The notes under the pieces were generated by a model. That model ran no database searches. It was not told the origin of the DNA and was given only the letters and a program-made list of their open reading frames with translations. The translations under genes were made by a program, and so were the position numbers. Below, one piece after another: positions 47,846 through 58,475 of a stretch of DNA of 64,000 bases. Positions within the stretch are counted from its first letter, which is position 1; each line of letters opens with the position of its first letter. The stretch is from Lonicera japonica. Its lineage: Eukaryota > Streptophyta > Magnoliopsida > Dipsacales > Caprifoliaceae. The stretch is from the NCBI GenBank assembly GCA_021464415.1, contig CM038468.1:40908969-40972968 (forward strand), read 5' to 3'.

Positions 47846-48485
47846 TAAGGCCATCTCCAATCGTGTGGGTATTATGGTAGTGTATATGGGTAAATTTAGC
47901 ATACGCATTCCTTGGTGTGTTGCAGCAGGTAAAGTAAATATACACACACGATGGACTGTCCATCGCGCCACACATGAGGCAGTGCCACATCACCACCCAC
48001 GCGACACTCTGTGTGTCGCGCCGATACAATGGCCAAATTCAAACGGCACTAAACGGTAACATTCAAACGGTTAGAATTTCTTGCTATTTAAAATTTTGCC
48101 CACAAAAATTTCATTTTATAATTTTTCCTATAATTCCATACATACATATGCACACACATTCTTCAAATAAATATTTTTGAGCTACAAAGAAGTTTTTTGC
48201 TGCAAATCCAAGTATGTTGATTATCTAATTTATGTTTTTAATTTTTTTATTAATTAATTTATGTATTTAATATTATTATTTACATATAACGTATTATTGT
48301 AACAATTATCTCTCCGTTAAGATATATCAATGTTTTATATTTTAAACATTAAGTAAATTATATAACAAATGAAATGTAAGTTTTATTTACTTGTAATGCA
48401 TTTTAAGTTTTTATGTTGGTCATTTTGTTTTGAATTTTCTTTTAATTGTATTATAGATAATTATATATATATAATTCTCAGCATT

Positions 48486-50385
48486 ATGAAAAAAATTCAA
48501 AGATATTTTGGAAGATCTAATGTCTCGAATCCTCCCGATGAAGGTGGGTCTAGTACTTCGGCTCCTAAGCCTAGCTTTACAAGACGACCGAACGTCGTGC
48601 ACCGCCCTAAAGTGAGGGAGGTCCTAGTAGTCAAGGTGCAAGTTTTTCTTCACCATTTGCTAATTATAAAAGGCTTGTTGACGATGGAAATCATATTTTA
48701 AAAATGAAATGAACATCCAAAAGTAGTTTATTCTACGTAAGGTCAATGTGACACACATAATGTAATCTGTATAAGGAGTTAATACGTAATCCATATGTAC
48801 AAATATTGCTTGACAATTCAGAATTGTATGGTTTATTTAAACGACAAATGCCAAATTTCGATCGTACTGTTATTGAAGCGTGTTGTCGATGTTGGTGGGA
48901 TACCACCCATACATTTCACCTGCCTACGTGCGAGTTAGGTTTCACCCTTCTTGATTTTACCATGTTAACAGGTACACACATCAAACTAAATAAAATTATG
49001 TGCATATTATTTGTACATTTATATATTTAAAATGTATTAATATATCGTAATTTTTATTTTTCAATAGGAATATCCATTGGTGGTTCTAAATTACCGGTTC
49101 CTCAAGTACAAGAGGACTTGAATTTAATGGAGAAAAACGGGACAATGGCTATTTACATTCCCTTTTTTTATAAAGTTAATTGCGGAGTGATAAAAGGTTC
49201 TATTATTTCTAATTATCTTGCCAATGACGATATAATAAAGCTATTGGGGCAGAGGCTGTAGCTAGATTATATTTATTTTACGTTTTAGGCTATGTATTTT
49301 TTTCCAACAGTAATAACACTTGCCCGATATTTTGGCTAAATTATATCATAGACATAGAAAATGTTGGCCGCTACGATTAGGGATTAGCTATTTTGGCCGT
49401 TACGATTAGGGATCAGCAATTAAAAGTTTAAATTTCTTTTGGTAACCAATTGAGGTACTTATAAATTTAAATGTGTCGTCGTTTTTTCATATAACATTAT
49501 AATTATATTTGTATTTTTGTGTTTTAAAACTTATTTTCTGAAATTGCAGTTCTTTTTTTACGAGTACATGGCAACTCAATGTCTGTAGCTTGTCTCCGGT
49601 ACACCTCAAATGTGGCCTAGAATCCATCGATGGAGTGTGGACAATGTAGAGACTGCAAAAAATTCAGTGAGGTTCAATCTAGAAATTGTGGACCAACAAT
49701 TGCAGATGCAATCAATGCAGTCAATTATTTGGCAACCCTACACAAACGATATCGCATTACAATTTTCAATCGAACAAAATTCATTCAACTTCTCACGGTG
49801 TCGTTATTTGTTACTTAATCCACAACTCGGAGGAAACTAGTACTTGGGTTAACGGTGTTTCAGGCAAATTTTTAAGAGAATTGCAATTCCTAATGATCAT
49901 CCGGTTTTAATAAGTAAGATCTCTCGAGATGTTTTTAATCATTATGCCCAATATGGTTGGGAACCATGTACTATGTTTTTATCTGAAGCGACGAAAGAAC
50001 TGTATGAACAATATTAGGCATATGTATCTGGCAGACCATCATTACCTTCAATTGGTAAAAGGGTTAATATTGATATTGAACTGATTGGAGTTATACCATT
50101 TGTACTTATAATTGTGAAACTATTGAATTGCCTTTGCCACGAGATAAACCTTCAATAGATGCCCCAGCAGCTATGACACAGTCGCGGGGTGTTTGGTGAA
50201 ATCTTTACATCGACGCAATTAGTTGTGCCAACCAGTTAAAATATCAATTCTTTATGCATAGTGCTGAAATGGCACAATAATTAAAAGACAAGGATCGTCA
50301 AATTCGTGAAAGAGAAGCGGAGATAGAACGGTTGCGTCAGAACTCCCAATAATATTCACAATGGCCTGACCTCGATGATTATTAA
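48486..50385 (+). pseudogene. Plant mobile domain (PMD/MAIL1-type) pseudogene inside Harbinger element
   Basis: PMD proteins such as Arabidopsis MAIN and MAIL1 act in genome silencing and stability; the domain also occurs in plant transposons. Visible blocks: N-terminus MKKIQRYFGRSNVSNPPDEG; LYGLFKRQMPNFDRTVIEAC followed by WWDTTHTFHLPTCELGFTLL, ending at a splice-donor-like MLTG|GT near 48971; a second segment after TTTCAATAG (49069) with SIGGSKLPVPQVQEDL; AVARLYLFYVLGYVFFS near 49256; IENVGRYD before a stop; WPRIHRWSVDNVE near 49612 and SIIWQPYTND; ELPLPRDKPSIDAP near 50130; and a charged helix KDKDRQIREREAEIERLRQ near the end. The blocks are in family order but broken by several stops and at least one frameshift. 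A 30-bp tandem duplication around 49366-49420 repeats GGCCG.TACGATTAGGGAT. Confidence 0.75.
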
Positions 50386-50479
50386 TTGTATTATGTCATT
50401 TCATTATATTATTATATTGTTTACTTTTTAATAAAAGTGTTTAAGTTATTAAATAATAGTTCAAACATTTAATTTATGT

Positions 50480-50860
50480 AGAATATTATTTGCCATATTC
50501 GGGCATTATTTTTCATAAAATTAAACGGAAGCCTTCCCAACTCCGATCGTTGTGAAATTTTGGTAGCATCTGTATGACATCTTTTTCTAACACGTATAAA
50601 AATTTTAGGATGATTTAACTATGGGAGATATAACGTAATATGTGCTCTGTCCGGAGTAGTGTATAATGTAGAATACTATTTACACTTTCTGCCCACTATT
50701 TTTCAAAAATTGAAACGGAAGCCTTCCCGAACTCTGATCGTTTGAAATTTTGGTAGCATTTGTATGACATCTTTTTCTAACACATATAAAAATATTACAA
50801 TGATCCAACGGTGGGAGATATAACGTAATACGTGCTCTGTCCGGAGTGATTATCTAATGG
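50480..50860. repeat. Two tandem copies of a 192-bp repeat
   Basis: CGGAAGCCTTCCC occurs at 50526 and 50718. The following GATCGTT..GAAATTTTGGTAGCAT and GGGAGATATAACGTAATA.GTGCTCTGTCCGGAGT are conserved in both copies. It lies between the PMD pseudogene and the transposase. Confidence 0.85.
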
Positions 50861-50993
50861 TGGCATTCTATCCTATGTCTTGTGCATTGGGCACTCTATC
50901 CCATTGGCCACTCTATAAATAAAAAACAATATGTGAATTACAATTCCTCAATCTCTTGTCGAATATCCTTAAAAAAGCATCATAAAGAAAATA

Positions 50994-52278
50994 ATGTCTA
51001 ATTCTAAGGGTTTTTACGAGCAAGATATAGTTGATGAAGAGATAATATTGTTATCTCAACAAATGGCATACTTGAATGAAGATGATGATGATGATGATGA
51101 CGAAGCTGTTGCATATAATGAAACGAGGAGGCAAAAAGATATATCTAATATTAATATGTTAGAGACAATTGAAATATCTGTAAAGAAATATAAATACCGA
51201 CAAAGATAGACTGCTCATTCAAGGCTGTGGAAGGAATATTTTGTGGAAGATCCTGTTTATCCTGAAACTTATTTTTAGCGTAGATTCTGCATGCTACGAA
51301 GCCTATTCAACGTCATCCTAGAGGCCGTTGCCAACTACGATAACTATTTCATCCAAAAACTAGATGGTTTAGGTCGTATTGGGTTAAGCCCCCACCTAAA
51401 AATTATTGCAGCCCTTCGATTTATGTGTTATGGAGCATGCGCCAATATATGGGGATAATACCTTACAATAGGTGAGTCGACTTCAATAGCATCATTAAAA
51501 CGATTTTACAATGCTATTATAACTGCATTTGGCAGTGAGTACCTTAGAGCGCTTACAACAACAGATGTGCAGCGTCTTTCAATTGAAAATTATGCTCGTG
51601 GATTCCCTGGGATGTTCGGGAGTATTGATTGCATGCATTGGACGTGGAAGAATTGCCCAGTTGCATGGCAAGAGTCGTATCGTGGTGATAAGCACACTCC
51701 AACAATAATATTAGAAGCTGTTGTTTCGTATGGCACTTGGATATGAAATTCATATTTTAGAATGCCATGTGCGAATAACGATCTTAATGTGTTGGCGAGA
51801 TCAAATGTTTTTGAAGATTTATTACACGGTATATCTTCATTCATCAACTATGAAATAAATGAAAATCGGTATAATATGGGATATTATTTGGCTGACGATA
51901 TATACCTAATTTAGAGAAAGAAAAAAATTTTTAGCAGCACAAGAGAGTGTTAGAAAGGACGTAGAACGGGATTTCAGAATTCTACAAGCCCGATTCGCTA
52001 TCATATGGCAACCCGGGAGATTATGGAACGAGACGGCGTTAAGCAATGTAATATAAGCATATATAATACTGCACAACATGATTAAAGATGATGAAAGAAG
52101 AATATATTGGGATTGTGAGTATGATCAAATTGAAGACATTCTATCGTTTCAGCGAGATCCTATGATGATATTTAATAATTATATGCATCGTCGTAATGAG
52201 ATGACTAAATCTGGCACGGACAATTGTTTGCGTGCAGATTTAGTGGAACACATTTGGGCAATCCATTCTGAATCGTGA
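50994..52278 (+). pseudogene. PIF/Harbinger DDE transposase (HARBI1-like) pseudogene
   Basis: The transposase of the surrounding element (plant transposon protein / DDE_Tnp_4 family), which cuts and inserts the transposon with ORF1 protein. An acidic N-terminus with a run of Asp is followed by SRLWKEYFVEDPVYPETYF, then FPGMFGSIDCMHWTWKNCPV (first catalytic Asp, near 51603-51662), YRGDKHTPTIILEAVVSYG, NNDLNVLARSNVF, YYLADDIY (second catalytic Asp, near 51885), and DVERDFRILQARFAIIWQPG (catalytic Glu, near 51958), then AYIILHNMIKDDE. There are about six in-frame stops (the first at 51207-51209) and one frameshift near 51915-51930. Length and domain order otherwise fit the family. Confidence 0.9.
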
Positions 52279-52379
52279 GGGACTTTTCTGTGTTTTTAAT
52301 TTCTAGTGTGTTATCTACAACTTATTTTTTGGTATTTTAATGTGTTGTGTTTTCTTAAAATGTTAGTTAATCTACTTGT

Positions 52380-52510
52380 AATGTATTGTGTTTCTTAAAA
52401 TTTGAATGTTAATTGTATTGTGTTTCTTAAAATTTGAATGTTAATCGTATTGTGTTTCTTAAAATTTGAATATTAATCGTATTGTGTTTCTTAAAATTTG
52501 AATGTAATAT
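52380..52510. repeat. Tandem repeat, about 32-bp unit, 4 copies
   Basis: GTATTGTGTTTCTTAAAATT followed by TGAATGTTAAT repeats about four times directly after the transposase pseudogene. Confidence 0.85.
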
Positions 52511-52669
52511 TTAATTATATTCATATAATGTTAATTTATTTTATTCATGATGCAATTTTTTTTTTATAAATAATTAATCAAATGACTTGAAGCATAACTA
52601 AAAATGAAAGTATAATGTCAAGTCATCTCGGGATATTTACCTCATTAAAAATAAATCTTGATTAAAAAA

Positions 52670-52810
52670 TTATTTGATTTTCTTATCAGACTTTTTTATC
52701 CTCTTAGATATTCATCAGATTTTCTTATCCTCTTAGATTTTCTTATCAGACTTTCCTATCCTCTTAGATATTTATCAGATTTTCTTATCCTCTTAGAGAT
52801 TTTTATCATC
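52670..52810. repeat. Tandem repeat of TTTCTTATCCTCTTAGAT-type units
   Basis: TTATCAGA.TTT.TTATCCTCTTAGAT recurs about four times in 140 bp. It creates a short open frame with repeated 'DFLI' residues that is not a real protein. Confidence 0.8.
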
Positions 52811-52908
52811 TCCAACATATTTTCGTTTTCACCTATAAATAATGATGACATTCACGAAAACATCCACAAAATTGTCCTTCTTTTATTTGTAAAATAAAAG
52901 TTAGCAAT

Positions 52909-53394
52909 ATGGATGAAGACATTGGAGAGAAATTGAGAGAAATAATAGCAAATTATGAAAATGGTGATAGAATAAGTCCACCTGTATATGCAACGAAGAA
53001 GCTTTGGAAGACTCATCTCTGTCGCTGGGTTAAGAAAAAGCTAAAATGGTATAGGAGAGCGGGAGTAGAATGGAGAGACAAACATTTTTGGAAGTATGTC
53101 CCCACAGAGTTATTCTCAACTATGTTGGACAATCCAGAATTCGATCTTAGATATCGATTTCTATATTCTGTAGCCGCTCGTACATCAATTTTTATCTTTC
53201 TGCAACAACGAGCTGGAGAATGTAGAAGACGCGTAGAACACCAGGCTCAACTAAGGTGTATAAATCTAGGTCTAATATTTAATGAGGATATTTGCCCTCG
53301 AGATTGGGAAGACCGTGCGTTTGAATAATATGAAATTGAAGAGTTAAAAACATATCCAGACAATGTTTCTTCATCGAACGAAGAATCCAGATAA
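52909..53394 (+). CDS. Unrecognised 139-codon frame inside the Harbinger element
   Basis: I do not recognise this protein. The open part (52909-53328) encodes 139 residues: an acidic start MDEDIGEKLREIIANYENG, then a basic, aromatic-rich region with LWKTHLCRWVKKKLKWYRR and VEWRDKHFWKYVPTELF, then a hydrophobic stretch YRFLYSVAARTSIFIFLQQR and a last part with CINLGLIFNEDICPRDWED. No signal peptide or clear membrane protein pattern. After the TAA at 53326-53328 the same frame continues for 22 more codons of acidic/Ser-rich composition (YEIEELKTYPDNVSSSNEES) to another TAA at 53392-53394, so the first stop may be a mutation in a protein of about 161 residues. It lies between transposase and ORF1, on the transposase strand. 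It may be a captured host gene or an accessory transposon protein. Confidence 0.5.
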
Positions 53395-53529
53395 TAATTT
53401 TTAATTTTATGTAATGCTTGAAGCTTTTAATTTCCATTTTCACGCATAATTATTATGTATTTTGTTTTGTTATGTTTGAAATGAAACTTATAATTCATTA
53501 AAATAAGAATGAAAAAAACGAAAATATAA

Positions 53530-53665
53530 AAATATCAGTGCATAATAGGAAAACATTAAAATAACAATGCATTATAGGAATATATTAAAATAACAGTGCA
53601 AAACATAAAACAATAAAAATAACAGTACATAATAATAAAATATTAAGATAACATCGAGGAAAAGT
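53530..53665. repeat. Degenerate tandem repeat (ATTAAAATAACAGTGCA units)
   Basis: TTAAAATAACA.TGCATAATA.. recurs about four times at roughly 40-bp spacing, between the unrecognised frame and the end of ORF1. Confidence 0.7.
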
Positions 53666-53728
53666 TAAACAAAAAGCATTAAAAAACTTGACTTAAAAGT
53701 AATGATTGCCCGAAGTGTTCTGCTCTGA

Positions 53729-54731
53729 TTATTGGTGTCTTCGGTTAAGATATTCTTGAAGACGGTAATTGTACAACTCCCGTTGTTGGTTACTCATACA
53801 CGTTAAATCCATTGACATTAACGTGTTCTCTTCAGCAATATCTACTTCTCTGTTTCGCCTTGACTTTTCACAGATATTTTTTTGTCTTTCTTCTTCTCTA
53901 AAATGCTCTAAACGAGACATGTGAAGGCGCATTTCTTCATTAGCTTTTGCATTCAATGCTACCTTTTTTTTGTACATTTTATTAAATAACTCCGATCTCT
54001 CTAATTCAACCATTTTGGAAGCTAATAATTTAGCTTCCCTTCATTTTTTTGTCTAACTTTACTGCATTTCTTCCAATTGACCGGTTTGCATCTGGGCCTT
54101 CAATGGTAATCGGGGAAGAATCGTCGCCTATGTTAATCGAAGAACCAATGCTATCTTCAAATTGCCCGTAATGAGAGTGTTGACTATTCGAAGATGTTAT
54201 GTTCAAACTAAAACGTTAGTGATCCTTCAAAAATTGATAACAATGATCAAAACTAAAAGCTTTATTAGATTCTATATGGTATGCTCTTTGAACTTCCCTG
54301 ACCTGTTTTAAATTAATTTAAAAGAAAACATTAAGTACAACAGTAAATAAATTGGAGTTGTAAAGCGAAATAGCTTTAGTAATTACGGTAAAATAATGTT
54401 TAAAAATTAACATTATTAATTATTTTGTAAAATAGAAATTTACCCAATCCATTTCGTTAGTTCTGCTACTTGCATTACTCATTGCGTACAATAATTTGGA
54501 GTTATAAAGCGAAATAGCTTTAGTAATTACGAAAAATCGCGATTGAAGAGATGATGAAGTCCTTCGAATTAAAATTCCAGGTTGCTCGTGATATTTGGCA
54601 GTAACAACCTGCCATAATCTCTTTAAGGTTTGATTAGTACCTTGAATTGAATCGACACTTACACTAATATAAGCACGACATAAAGTTTTGTCTTAAAAAA
54701 CTTGGATATTTGCTCCTCTATTTCTAAACAT
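53729..54731 (-). pseudogene. Harbinger ORF1 (Myb/SANT-like DNA-binding) pseudogene
   Basis: ORF1 of plant Harbingers encodes a Myb/SANT-like protein with a NAM-associated C-terminal domain that binds transposon ends and helps the transposase. Read on the minus strand from ATG at 54731: MFRNRGANIQVF, stop, then LCRAYISVSVDSIQGTNQT, KYHEQPGILIRRTSSSLQSR, ISLYNSKLLYAMSNASSRTN and a GT donor near 54445. After an AG acceptor near 54302 it resumes with VREVQRAYHIESNKAFSFDH and FLKDH, stop, then GRNAVKLDKKMKG; a frameshift near 54045 leads into an open block MVELERSELFNKMYKKKVAL ... RELYNYRLQEYLNRRHQ ending at 53729. Opposite in strand to the transposase. At least two stops and one frameshift make it a pseudogene. 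Confidence 0.85.
54351..54532. repeat. Duplicated 45-bp segment in ORF1 exon and intron
   Basis: GGAGTTGTAAAGCGAAATAG followed by CTTTAGTAATTACG (from about 54353) is repeated as GGAGTTATAAAGCGAAATAG followed by CTTTAGTAATTACG (from about 54492). One copy is in the ORF1 exon, the other in its intron. Confidence 0.8.
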
Positions 54732-55176
54732 AATTAAAACTTGTTAAACTTTTATAAGTAAAAAAAAAAAAAAAAATTCAATGAGAAAAAACTAAATAGA
54801 AGAAGTTTTCTATTTTTAGATTTATGAAAAATATTAACACTTGTGAAATAGAGAGAAAATTCGAGAGGTATTTATAATCAAAGAAGGGGTAAAATAGCCG
54901 TTAGTCTTAACTGATACATTTTGAAAAACCCATTTATCACACAATGGAGAGAAAATCGCCTAATTGTGACTCATCTCCATGTGATGGAATGTCCATCGCG
55001 CCGTGGCTGTCAGGCCCACACGATGGACTATCCATCGTGGGGGGCAATAGCTTGTCGGCTTGCATCTTTACCTTTTCTCTCCCATTTTAGCCTACAATTT
55101 CCCACTTTACCTAGTGCGCTGGAGGTGCGAAAATGGGAAATTTGCCATTTTAGCCAGTGCACTGGAGGTGGTCTAA

Positions 55177-55660
55177 CATTCTTAATAAATGCAAAATACT
55201 ATGCAAACCCAATATACTTACTATTCTTCTCTGTCCTGCAATGCCCCATAATCAATAATTGAAGTACGTACTTAACAGTGCATCTAATCCTTTCATCTGA
55301 GTAGTACAAATAATAGTCCACATATTTTTTATACTAACTTTTGTCATGTTATATGTCTAAATATAATTAGGATAGAAATATTGACACCCTAAAAAAATAT
55401 TGAATAATACTTTTATTTTTATTTTGTCATTCGCAATTAAGTAAGATGTTTATTATTTAATTTTTAACGTTCGAGTATAAACCTATATATTATGTTTTTG
55501 ACAATTGAATAAGGCATTATCAAGTTTATACTCAGTTTTTCACAATATGTTGAGAAACATAAACCTTGTTCAATTGTCAATGACCGAATGAAAAGTGGGA
55601 GTATTTCCAAAAAATATTGGAGGTGCCAATAACTCCACTCTATAATCAAAGGCGGTGATC
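55177..55660. other. AT-rich intergenic DNA, no gene seen
   Basis: Sequence between the Harbinger element and the next MITE; nothing recognised. Confidence 0.5.
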
Positions 55661-56033
55661 TTTACACCCCATATTTGTCACAAACACCTTTTAAGGTAAA
55701 TTTATTATCACTAACACCCCCTAAAATATGCCTAATGAGAGCTGAGTGCAATCACATACACTCGTCCCACTTAGAGAGAATTTGTTGGTAATAACACGCT
55801 TAACATCAAGGCAATGAAGTGCTAAGTATATTTGAGTATTTTTCAAATAAGACCCTACTGAAAGATAAGTGCACTCACATAAATTCGGCCCAAATGAGGA
55901 GAGTGTGTTGCTAAACACTCGCCTAATATTAGATAATTGAGGGGATTGTTTGTGATAATTAAGGGGGGTGTTGAGATGTGTTTTTAGTTAAATTCTAAAA
56001 TGGAGTGTTTGGGATACATTTGAAGAGTGTAAA
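55661..56033. mobile_element. MITE, copy 2 of a two-copy family (373 bp)
   Basis: The ends TTTACACCCCATATTTGTCA and the inverse of TGACAT..-type TACATTTGAAGAGTGTAAA are inverted repeats (TTTACAC / GTGTAAA). The whole element aligns with 26361-26723 in reverse orientation. No target duplication could be assigned with confidence. Confidence 0.65.
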
Positions 56034-56868
56034 TCACACCCCGCCAAAATTAAAGCTATTTGTAACTCCTACATATAATTCATACAAAATCCTAATATCC
56101 ATATTGGAAAGCTTCAATTCTAGTAATTCTTTTGGACCACATGCCTTAACGAGCGAAGTCATCTTCCATTTTTGTGCAGACAAGAACAGAGTCCAACATA
56201 TCTAAATTTTGCAAATACAGAGGACTGATTTGCAAGAAATTAAGACACTTGGGTCCAAAGTTAAAATGATGGACATTATAATTTTTTGGTACTTAATTAA
56301 TTTTCATTAAAGTAAAAAATTGAGACGAATGATTTGAATGTTAACTTATTGTTAAATCAAACCCTGCCATAAATCCAAGATTCAAGGGTGTAATCGATGG
56401 TAAGCCAAAAATTAACCCACATCACCGCAAAGCCATTAATATTCTTATTTGGGCAGTTTTAGTTAAATTCTGGCTTCGTCACTTCTTGAGTCCGACACGG
56501 ATGTGATAATCCAATTTTACTACACAATCTTTTAACACTTGTTTTACACCCTCATGGTATTATATTTCCATGCTTTACACAGGGAAAACTAGATTAAGCA
56601 ATATGGTAACAAAAGCGTGTGGAGACTTTTGAAAAGCATTTAGTATGAACAAAAATATAAAACAATGTGTTTGATTGTATGGAAAATGATAAATAAATGT
56701 AGCTTACTTCTGCACTATTTCACATTTTATTTATAACATTTTCACATTTTGATGCAAAAAAGAGAACAATTAATTTTTCAACTACACATCTACCAAGCTA
56801 TTTTCATTTCAAGCACAACTAGTGCAGTCACTAGGGTCTACTCCACAAATCAAACCAAATAAAAATTA

Positions 56869-56944
56869 CTCCCCCCCATCCCTTATGACATCCACTTACC
56901 TTTTGTTTCAAAGAAAAGATAACTTTAATTAAGGATGGAGGGAG
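56869..56944. mobile_element. Very short Stowaway-like MITE (76 bp)
   Basis: CTCCCCCCCATCCCTTA and the inverse of CTCCCTCCATCCTTAATT form the ends, flanked by TA on both sides (56867-56868, 56945-56946). The CTCCCTCC-type end with TA duplication is the hallmark of Stowaway (Tc1/Mariner) MITEs. Confidence 0.75.
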
Positions 56945-57537
56945 TATTTTTTGTCATTTTAACTGAGTTCTCAATAAATCGAACACAGCCTTAATACATG
57001 CATGCTTAAAATGCTGGTAGTAAATCCTTACGTGTAACCATGGAGCAACGGTAACCTAGCCAGTGCGAAAATAGAACTGAATGTTTCGGTAGAACAACTT
57101 GTTTCAATTACTCGAATGTATGAAATTGGTAAAAACAATCGCTATATATATAAGCGCAATATATACAGAAAAAAAGAAGACGCATATTAGTTATACACAA
57201 AAAACACTCCAAGAATTATATGGTTCAACGCAAAATTGTCTAAATCCACAAAAAGTCACAATTCAATTATGCATAAAAAGAAAAACCTACAATAATTGAT
57301 TTGGTGGGTTAACCTATAAATTCAACCCAATTGTCCGCAGTTTTAACCAAGCCTAGATGATTTTTTTGGGTGTTACTATTCATGCCTTGACAATAACATC
57401 AAAATAATCAAACTATGTATAATAAACACACGAATATGTTGATACATCGTACGCGGGTGTAATGCATAGGCCAGTCTATTTAAAAATAGTGCTAATTTCT
57501 TGAAAATGCTTGTATTATTTTTTCGGTGCTAAATAAT

Positions 57538-57745
57538 TACTTCCTCTGCGACAATATAAACGTCTCACTTTTATTTGTGCCAGATTAAGACTCTTATTAT
57601 TCTTTTTTGAACATAGATTAATGAAACATATCTCTCTACAAATAATAAGTCGTATTACTAGCCATTGAATATACTGAAGTAAAAATTTTCTTACAAAATA
57701 TAAGAATGAAAGTGAGACTTTTAATTTGGTATAGATGCAACAGTA
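57538..57745. mobile_element. Stowaway-like inverted-repeat element
   Basis: TACTTCCTCTG...GTCTCACTTTTAT on the left is mirrored by the inverse of ATAAGAATGAAAGTGAGAC...GCAACAGTA on the right. Ends are diverged; borders are approximate. Confidence 0.5.
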
Positions 57746-58376
57746 GAATGCAAATGTGCAATTCCACACATAAGCTCACAAAAATGAAATAAAATTGGGC
57801 AGTCTGTCAATATATATGAACTTATATAACTCTTGTTAATAATTATTTTTAAAAAAGCCAGATGTGATAAGACGAGTTGGAATCTGTTCCTTCAACTTTT
57901 CTTTAATAGAGATAACAACCCTTCCTCTGTCCCTACAATTAAAATACAAATGTAATATCTATTTTATATTATAAATATATCATAAATAAGTTTTAATTTA
58001 ACTGGTTAAAATTGTATTACATTTTTGTAATTCTTATTTTATTGGTGCAATTTTTTTGAAGTTGTGTCAAATTTAAAAGAAATTGAACTGCCTAAAGGTA
58101 ACTCGCGTTATAATCACTAAACCATCTTTTTTTTAATTAAATATTACGCTTTAAATTAAATACATACAAATATAATATACATGTTGTGTAGATGTAGTCT
58201 AGTCATTATAAAAAATCTGTACCTATACACTCTCTCTCTCATAGAAAGGAGAAAGTGTAGACACGCTGTATATGTGCGAAAAGGAGTAACAAGTCTACCC
58301 AAGTCAAGAATATCAAAGAAAACATTAATTAATTTAGTTGATTGTTCTATTGAACCCACCACCTAATTTCCTTCTC

Positions 58377-58385
58377 TATAAAAAA
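58377..58385 (+). promoter_or_regulatory. TATA box of the lipoxygenase gene
   Basis: TATAAAAAA lies about 100 bp before the ATG at 58476, with a (CATTT) repeat between them in the presumed 5' UTR. Position and sequence fit a plant core promoter. Confidence 0.65.
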
Positions 58386-58475
58386 CCCAGTATCTCATTT
58401 CATTTCATTTCATTTCAGTTTTCATATGCTCTCTTTGAAACTGTTGTGATTAGAACAAAAAGAAGAGCTTGATCA

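Larger units (their letters stand above)
47849..55173. mobile_element. Decayed 7.3-kb PIF/Harbinger transposon with four coding units
   Basis: The ends are diverged inverted repeats (GGCCATCTCCAATC and the inverse of GACCACCTCCAGTG). TAA flanks both sides (47846-47848, 55174-55176), the Harbinger-type duplication. Subterminal inverted motifs CGATGGACTGTCCATCGCG (near 47949) and ACGATGGACTATCCATCG (near 55020) strengthen the pairing. Inside, in order: a plant mobile domain pseudogene (+), 192-bp tandem repeats, the DDE transposase pseudogene (+), short tandem arrays, an unrecognised frame (+) and the Myb/SANT-like ORF1 pseudogene (-). Autonomous Harbingers normally need only ORF1 and transposase. 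All recognisable units carry stops, so the copy is dead. Confidence 0.8.
56034..58373. other. Intergenic DNA upstream of the lipoxygenase gene
   Basis: AT-rich, no gene. It contains a small Stowaway element (56869-56944) and a Stowaway-like inverted-repeat element (about 57538-57745). Confidence 0.5.
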
